Positions 59,456 through 64,000 of a DNA stretch of 64,000 bases are shown here, one piece after another (within the stretch, counting starts at the first letter, position 1; the number at the start of each line of letters is the position of its first letter). Below the pieces are notes generated by a model. That model ran no database searches, was not told where the DNA came from, and worked only from the letters and a program-made list of their open reading frames with translations. The DNA is taken from assembly GCA_003852775.1 (NCBI GenBank), contig RDDZ01000126.1:1-64000 (forward strand). The letters are read 5' to 3'. The position numbers were made by a program, and so were the translations under genes. This stretch comes from Microbacteriaceae bacterium. Its GTDB lineage: Bacteria; Actinomycetota; Actinomycetes; Actinomycetales; Microbacteriaceae.

Positions 59456-60958
59456 TCAGAGACGCAGCTCGCCGAGGGTCACCTCGACGGTGCGCTCGCG
59501 CCCGGCGCGGTGGTACGTGAGCTCCGCCGTCGCGCCCGCGGGGAGGGCGCGCACCTGCGCGGTGAGGTCGGTGCTGCTCGTGATGGCGTTGCCGGCGAAC
59601 ACGGTGACGACGTCGCCCTTCTGAAGGCCGGCCTGCGCCGCGGCGCCGCCGGAGGTGACCTCCTGGATCACGGCCCCCACGACGTCCGAGTCGGCCGAGG
59701 ACGCCGTGCTCACGGTCGCGCCGAGCAGCCCGTGCGTCGCCGAGCCGTTCTCGATGATCTCCTCGGCGACGCGCTTCGCGAGCGACGACGGGATCGCGAA
59801 ACCGACCCCGATCGATCCGCTCTGGCTGCCCGACAGCGAGCCGCCGGTCGAGGCGATCGCGACGTTGATGCCCACGAGCTGGCCCGTGTCGTTGAGCAGC
59901 GCGCCACCGGAGTTGCCCGGGTTGATCGCGGCGTCGGTCTGGATGACGGGCAGCGAGATCGTCGAGGACCGCGTCGGCTGCTGGCGGGGCGAGTCGCCGC
60001 CGTCCGGATCGAAGTTCCAGAAGTCGAACGGCCCCTGTCCGCCGTTCTGGCGGTCGTCGGGGGTCGCGTCGTCGTCGCCCGAGTCGGGCACGGCCGACGA
60101 CTGGATCTGGATGCTGCGGCCGAGCGCACTCACGATGCCGTCGGTGACGGTGTTCGAGAGGCCGAGCGGCGCGCCGATCGCGACGACCTGGTCGCCCACG
60201 TCGAGCTTCGAGGAGTCGCCCCACTCGACCGGGGTGAGGTTCTCGGCGCCCTGCAGCTTGATGACCGCGAGGTCGACGATCGGGTCGAGGCCCACGATCT
60301 TCGCGGGGAAGATGCGCCCGTCGGCCGTCGTCACCTCGATCGTGCCGTCGGCAGAGGCGCCGTCGAGCGTCACGACGTGGGTGTTGGTGAGCACGTAGCC
60401 GTCGGAGCTGAGGACGACGCCCGAGCCGGACCCGCCGGAGCTCGACGACGAGACGCGGATGGTCACGACCGAGTCGAGGGCCTTGGCCGCGACGGCCGTC
60501 ACGACGTCGACGCTGTCGGGGTTGTTGACGTTGATGGTCTGGGGGCCGGACGCCTGCCCCTGCTGCTGGGACTGCTGGCTCGTGATGGCCCAGGCCGCGA
60601 CGCCGGCGCCGGCACCTCCCCCGAGGAGGGCGGCGATGACGGCGGCAGCCATGATCGGCACGGCGACCGAACGCGGGCGCGCGGCGGGGGCCGCCTCCGC
60701 CGGGGCGGGCACGGGGCCGCCGAGGCTCGGGGGCACCTGGCCGGATGCGGCGGCGGCCGACGGCAGCGGCACGAACGGCTCGGTGGGCGCGGTCGGCTGC
60801 GGGGCGGCGGGCTGAGCCGCGGAGGGCTGGGGGGCGGTCTCCGCGGCCGCCGCGGGAGCGGACTCCGCAGCGGGCTCGACCGAAGGCGTCGGGGTCTCGG
60901 GCGCGGTCGGCTCGGAGGCGTCGGGGGTGGGGTTCTGCGGCGACTCGAGGTCGGACAT
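59456..60958 (-). CDS. HtrA/DegP-like serine protease with PDZ domain
   Basis: A 500-residue protein: Pro/Ala-rich cytoplasmic tail (1-95), one membrane segment (about 98-125), trypsin-like domain with catalytic His194 (TNTHVV), Asp229 (DPIVDL) and Ser350 (GNSGG), and a C-terminal PDZ (about 400-495). It is a surface quality-control protease, probably stress-linked. An Asp-rich acidic insert (about 290-325) sits before the Ser. GAAAGGAGC precedes the ATG. Confidence 0.93.
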   Translation of the reverse strand: MSDLESPQNPTPDASEPTAPETPTPSVEPAAESAPAAAAETAPQPSAAQPAAPQPTAPTEPFVPLPSAAAASGQVPPSLGGPVPAPAEAAPAARPRSVAVPIMAAAVIAALLGGGAGAGVAAWAITSQQSQQQGQASGPQTINVNNPDSVDVVTAVAAKALDSVVTIRVSSSSSGGSGSGVVLSSDGYVLTNTHVVTLDGASADGTIEVTTADGRIFPAKIVGLDPIVDLAVIKLQGAENLTPVEWGDSSKLDVGDQVVAIGAPLGLSNTVTDGIVSALGRSIQIQSSAVPDSGDDDATPDDRQNGGQGPFDFWNFDPDGGDSPRQQPTRSSTISLPVIQTDAAINPGNSGGALLNDTGQLVGINVAIASTGGSLSGSQSGSIGVGFAIPSSLAKRVAEEIIENGSATHGLLGATVSTASSADSDVVGAVIQEVTSGGAAAQAGLQKGDVVTVFAGNAITSSTDLTAQVRALPAGATAELTYHRAGRERTVEVTLGELRL

Positions 60959-61059
60959 GGGGGCGCTCCTTTCACGCAGACGCCAGCGTGCGGCTCCAAG
61001 CTGAACGATCCCTATGCTCGGCCTTCGAGCCTACTTCGCCTCGTGATCCGCCTTCCGGG

Positions 61060-61065
61060 TAGCGT
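61060..61065 (+). promoter_or_regulatory. -10 box TAGCGT of the aminotransferase gene
   Basis: TAGCGT six bases before the GTG at 61072, which decides that start over the GTG two codons upstream. Confidence 0.45.
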
Positions 61066-61071
61066 GTGCGG

Positions 61072-62268
61072 GTGACCGACGCACCCTGGAGGAGAGCCGC
61101 TCGCGGGGCTCTGCTGCTCGACGCCGACGGCGTCGCCCGCCCCACGATCTTCGCCGAGATGTCGGCCCTCGCGGCCGCGACGGGCGCGCTCAACCTGGGG
61201 CAGGGGTTCCCCGACGAGGACGGCCCCACCGAGCTCCTCGAGACCGCGCGCGACGCCATCGCGTCCGGCGTCAACCAGTACCCGCCGGGGCTCGGGATGC
61301 CCGTGCTGCGCGAGGCGATCGCCCGGCATCAGCAGCGGTTCTACGATCTCGAGGTCGATCCCGACCGCGAGGTGCTCGTGACCGCGGGGGCGACGGAGGC
61401 GCTCGCGGCCACGCTCCTCGCCTTCGTCGAGGCGGGCGACGAGGTCGTGACGCTCGAGCCCGTCTACGACTCCTATGCGGCCGTCATCGCCCTCGCGGGT
61501 GGACGCCACGTGCCGGTGCCGCTCGCGGCCCCCGACTTCCGCCCCGACCCCGAGGCGCTGCGCGCGGCCGTGACCGATCGCACGCGCATCATCCTGCTCA
61601 ACACCCCGCACAACCCGACGGGCGCGATGCTCGACGCCGGACTCCTCGACCTCGCGATCGAGCTCGCACACCGTCACGACGCCCTCGTCGTGACCGATGA
61701 GGTCTACGAGCACCTCGTGTTCGACGGGCGCGTGCACGTTCCCGCCGCCACGCGGCCCGGGGCGCACGGACGCGTCATCACGATCTCGAGCGCGGGCAAG
61801 ACGTTCTCGACCACGGGATGGAAGATCGGCTGGCTGACGGCGGCGCCCACGCTGCGGGACGCCGTGCTCGCCGTCAAGCAGTTCCTCACCTACGTCAACG
61901 GCGCCCCCTTCCAGCCGGCGGTCGCGCGGGGCCTCGACCTGCCCGACGCGTTCTTCCGCGACGCCGCCGCGACGCTCGAGGGCAAGCGGGACCTGCTCTC
62001 GGCGGGGCTGCGCGACGCGGGCTTCGCGGTGAGCCGCCCGTCCGGCTCCTATTTCGTGATCGCGGACGCCGCGCCCCTCGGGGTCCACGATGCCGAGGAG
62101 TTCTGCCGACGGCTCCCCGCGCTCGCGGGCGTCGTCGGTATCCCGCTCACGGCGTTCGTGCATCCCGACCGCCGCGGCCCCTACCGCTCGCTCGTGCGCT
62201 TCGCGTTCTGCAAGCGCGTCGAGGTGCTGCGGGAGGCCGCCGACCGGCTCGCCGCCATCCGGGTCTGA
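61072..62268 (+). CDS. Class I/II PLP-dependent aminotransferase
   Basis: A 398-residue fold-type I aminotransferase: LNLGQGFPDEDGP, NQYPPGLGMPVLREAIARHQ, TAGATEALAATLLAF, NTPHNPTG, DEVYEHLVFDG, and PLP Lys in SSAGKTFSTTGWKIGW. It is of the kynurenine/glutamine-phenylpyruvate or methionine type (YbdL, also annotated DapC in actinobacteria). A nitrilase-family (omega-amidase-like) gene 1.4 kb downstream is a common companion of glutamine transaminases. Confidence 0.88.
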   Translation: MTDAPWRRAARGALLLDADGVARPTIFAEMSALAAATGALNLGQGFPDEDGPTELLETARDAIASGVNQYPPGLGMPVLREAIARHQQRFYDLEVDPDREVLVTAGATEALAATLLAFVEAGDEVVTLEPVYDSYAAVIALAGGRHVPVPLAAPDFRPDPEALRAAVTDRTRIILLNTPHNPTGAMLDAGLLDLAIELAHRHDALVVTDEVYEHLVFDGRVHVPAATRPGAHGRVITISSAGKTFSTTGWKIGWLTAAPTLRDAVLAVKQFLTYVNGAPFQPAVARGLDLPDAFFRDAAATLEGKRDLLSAGLRDAGFAVSRPSGSYFVIADAAPLGVHDAEEFCRRLPALAGVVGIPLTAFVHPDRRGPYRSLVRFAFCKRVEVLREAADRLAAIRV

Positions 62269-62375
62269 CGCCGCCCGCTCGCCGTATACGGTTCCGCCCC
62301 CGAAGAGGGGCAGGGAGCGGCACCAGCCGCCGTCTAGGCTGGGGCCCACCACTCACCATCTCGATCGGCAGCGAA

Positions 62376-63020
62376 ATGGACTCCACCACCCCCACCGCCG
62401 AGCAGATCCTCGACGCGGCCTCCGCGATCGTGATCGGCGACGGCATCGAGGCGCTGAGCTATCCCACGCTCGCCCAGCGCCTCGGCACCTACGAGGACGC
62501 GATCCGCCTCGTCTTCCCCGTGTTCGAGACCCTCCTCGCGGCGCTCTTCACGCGCGAGACGCACGGTCTCCTGAAGGCCATCGTCGACAACGTCGAGCGC
62601 GACCCGCGCGGCGGTCTCCCGTCGCGCATCTTCGGCTACGCGCTCGTCGCGGTGTTCGAGCACCCCTTCGCGAGAGCGCTCTACATCGAGGACCCGGAGG
62701 GCCTGAACCGCGTCATGCGGTCGATCGACGGCGTCGCCGCCGTGCCCGACTTCACCGTCCACCCCGAGCTGCTCCCCGCGCTCCAGGACGCGGGCATGAT
62801 TCGGCCGGACGCCGACCCGCACCAGGTCGCGGCCGTCCTCAGCGTGCTCGGATCGGGCGTCGCGATGGCCGCGCCCGGGCGGCTCATCGACTCCGTCGCC
62901 GACGGCCTCAAGCTGATGCTCGAGCGCGGCGTCGACGCCGACGTCCAGGACACCACCCCCGGCAAGCGCGTGTTCGCGCACTACGCCGAGAAGGTGGCCG
63001 TGAGAGAGTCGCATCGCTAG
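62376..63020 (+). CDS. TetR-family regulator
   Basis: A 214-residue protein with an N-terminal helix-turn-helix (TAEQILDAASAIVIGDGIEA, then LSYPTLAQRLGTYEDAIRLV) and a C-terminal ligand domain. The HTH is somewhat unusual (short recognition helix GTYEDAIR). TAGGCT (62335-62340) and a 35-base leader precede the ATG. A small palindrome CCGTATACGG (62282-62291) lies upstream and may be its operator. Likely controls itself and the HdeD-like gene. Confidence 0.78.
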   Translation: MDSTTPTAEQILDAASAIVIGDGIEALSYPTLAQRLGTYEDAIRLVFPVFETLLAALFTRETHGLLKAIVDNVERDPRGGLPSRIFGYALVAVFEHPFARALYIEDPEGLNRVMRSIDGVAAVPDFTVHPELLPALQDAGMIRPDADPHQVAAVLSVLGSGVAMAAPGRLIDSVADGLKLMLERGVDADVQDTTPGKRVFAHYAEKVAVRESHR

Positions 63021-63075
63021 GCTCTGGCACGACGGCGGGCCTCCGGGCGCGCCGGGTTCCGAGGGAGGGGCCGTC

Positions 63076-63675
63076 ATGTCGGACGAGCGTGTCATCGAGG
63101 TCAGCAGCTTCATCAGGTCCGTGTGGTGGCTCGTGCTGCTGCGCGGCGTCTTCGCGATCGTGCTGGGCATCCTCGCCTTCGTGTGGCCCGTCGCGACCGC
63201 GATCGCCTTCGTGTGGGTCTTCGGCGTCTACGCGCTCGTCGACGGCGCCTTCACGATCGCGCACGCCGTCGCGACGCGACGCTCCGACCCGCGCTGGGGC
63301 TGGATGCTCGCGATCGGCGTCGTCGGCGTCATCGCGGGTGTCGTCGCCATGGTCTTCCCCGCGGCCGCCGGCGCGTTCGCCCTGCTCGTGCTGCTCTGGA
63401 CGATCGCCATCTGGGCCGTCGTCGACGGGATCTTCGGCATCCCGGCCGCCGCCTCCCTCGCGAGCGGCGGGGCGAAGACCCTCGGCATCCTGTTCTCGGT
63501 GGTCTCGATCCTGTTCGGGGTCCTGCTCGCCGTGCTGCTCGTCACGACGCCGCTCTCGGCCCTCATCGGCCTCATCTTCGTGCTCGGGTGGTACGCGATC
63601 ATCGCGGGCGTCGTGCTCATCGTGATCGCCGTCCAGGCGCGCCGGGCCGCCGGACGGATCGACGCGACCGCCTAG
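63076..63675 (+). CDS. HdeD-like (DUF308) membrane protein
   Basis: A 199-residue protein with six hydrophobic segments in three pairs: WLVLLRGVFAIVLGILAFVW, YALVDGAFTIAHAV, GWMLAIGVVGVIAGVVAMVF and so on. This repeat pattern is the HdeD/DUF308 family, linked to acid stress in enterics but of unclear role here. GAGGGAGGGG precedes the ATG. TAGGCT at 63018-63023. Confidence 0.88.
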   Translation: MSDERVIEVSSFIRSVWWLVLLRGVFAIVLGILAFVWPVATAIAFVWVFGVYALVDGAFTIAHAVATRRSDPRWGWMLAIGVVGVIAGVVAMVFPAAAGAFALLVLLWTIAIWAVVDGIFGIPAAASLASGGAKTLGILFSVVSILFGVLLAVLLVTTPLSALIGLIFVLGWYAIIAGVVLIVIAVQARRAAGRIDATA

Positions 63676-63679
63676 CGGC

Positions 63680-64000
63680 CTACGCCCCGGGCGGCACCGG
63701 CTCGACGCGGTGCCGCCGCAGCTGGAGCGCCGGATTCACGTGGCGCACGTGGTTCAGGCGCCCGCGCGTGATCCAGGCGACCGCGGTGTCCGTCGCGTCT
63801 CCGATCGTCGCGAGCTCGACACCCATCGGATCGACGATCATGCTGTTGCCGGCGCCGATCGGCGGCGCCTGGTCGGCCGCGGCCACGAACACGGTGTTCT
63901 CGATCGCGCGCGCCGTCACGAGCGTGCGCCACGCGGACTCCTTGAGGGGACCGCGCACCCACTCGGCGGGGAGCACCACGAGGTCCGCGCCCGCGTCGAC
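63680..64000 (-). CDS. Carbon-nitrogen hydrolase (nitrilase family), C-terminal part
   Basis: The C-terminal 106 residues of a nitrilase-superfamily amidase; the start lies beyond the window. Visible: VVLPAEWVRGPLKESAWRTL, ARAIENTVFVAAADQAPP and GNSMIVDPMGVELATIGD, the end of the alpha-beta-beta-alpha fold. The catalytic Glu, Lys and Cys are outside or at the edge. It may be an omega-amidase paired with the aminotransferase at 61072. It ends four bases from the convergent HdeD-like gene. Confidence 0.85.
   Translation of the reverse strand, partial: VDAGADLVVLPAEWVRGPLKESAWRTLVTARAIENTVFVAAADQAPPIGAGNSMIVDPMGVELATIGDATDTAVAWITRGRLNHVRHVNPALQLRRHRVEPVPPGA

Noticed and set aside
62296..62311. 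Terminator after the aminotransferase gene
   Set aside because: GCCCC/GGGGC stem of only five pairs with no U-run; too weak to call.

Overview
The window is high-GC actinobacterial chromosome, most likely Microbacteriaceae. The support is: a fused Kgd-type 2-oxoglutarate dehydrogenase, a SigR/RsrA pair, a GuaB1 enzyme, a DUF3039 protein, a tmRNA whose tag reads ANVKRTDVALAA, an actinobacterial Tad pilus cluster, and many genes whose -10 box lies only 5-9 bases before the start codon (leaderless transcripts). No rRNA, transposase, integrase, phage gene or CRISPR array is visible. Genus-level placement is inference.

Layout. 1-2.6 kb: two CNNM/CBS membrane proteins (one cut by the window edge) with a short coupled leader ORF, and a DUF6994-like protein. 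2.6-8.8 kb: guaB1 divergent from kgd, then a lower-GC islet with a 45-residue secreted peptide and a lipoprotein. 8.8-13.0 kb: rsrA-sigR divergent from aroA-rsgA-hisN, with a perfect SigR promoter overlapping the aroA start. 13.2-16.5 kb: a ribose/xylose-type sugar ABC transporter. 16.6-20.8 kb: the propionate (2-methylcitrate) operon gntR-prpD-prpB-prpC. 20.9-22.0 kb: an F420-reductase-like oxidoreductase divergent from a MarR regulator. 22.1-28.7 kb: a VanY-like peptidase, ssrA, a SIMPL protein, smpB, ftsX, ftsE and prfB (ribosome rescue, translation release and division).

28.8-30.9 kb: an MFS transporter, a lipoprotein and a probable remnant of a surface protein. 31.1-35.7 kb: Tad-type pilus genes (ATPase, TadB, TadC, pilin-like, two TadE, TadG-like). 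35.8-37.3 kb: tRNA-Leu(UAG), a DUF2316 protein and a membrane protein under a divergent MarR regulator. 37.4-41.0 kb: DedA protein, mntH, mntR and a cation diffusion facilitator. 41.1-43.3 kb: rdgB-rph-murI. 43.3-46.6 kb: a hairpin array, lipoprotein, PKD protein, pncB and DUF3039. 46.7-49.6 kb: an ABC exporter with a long disordered N-terminal tail on its ATPase. 49.6-59.3 kb: a cell-wall polymer region (nucleotidyltransferase, TagGH-type exporter, one single and one double CDP-glycerol glycerophosphotransferase-like enzyme, a glycosyltransferase). 59.4-64 kb: HtrA protease, aminotransferase, TetR, HdeD-like protein and a nitrilase-family enzyme cut by the edge.

The most useful signals beyond the gene list are regulatory: a GGAAT-N18-GTT SigR promoter colliding with the aroA promoter; a 22-bp palindrome that joins the mntR stop codon, the mntH -10 box and the mntH start codon; a gnt-type operator core at the centre of a 36-bp terminator palindrome before the prp operon; two MarR intergenic regions with operator and promoter fully overlapping; and two short leader ORFs that end in ATGA overlaps with membrane-protein genes. 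A one-base frameshift in a PPOX-family gene and the duplicated glycerophosphotransferase are the main protein-level oddities. All identifications come from reading the sequence; no database search was run.
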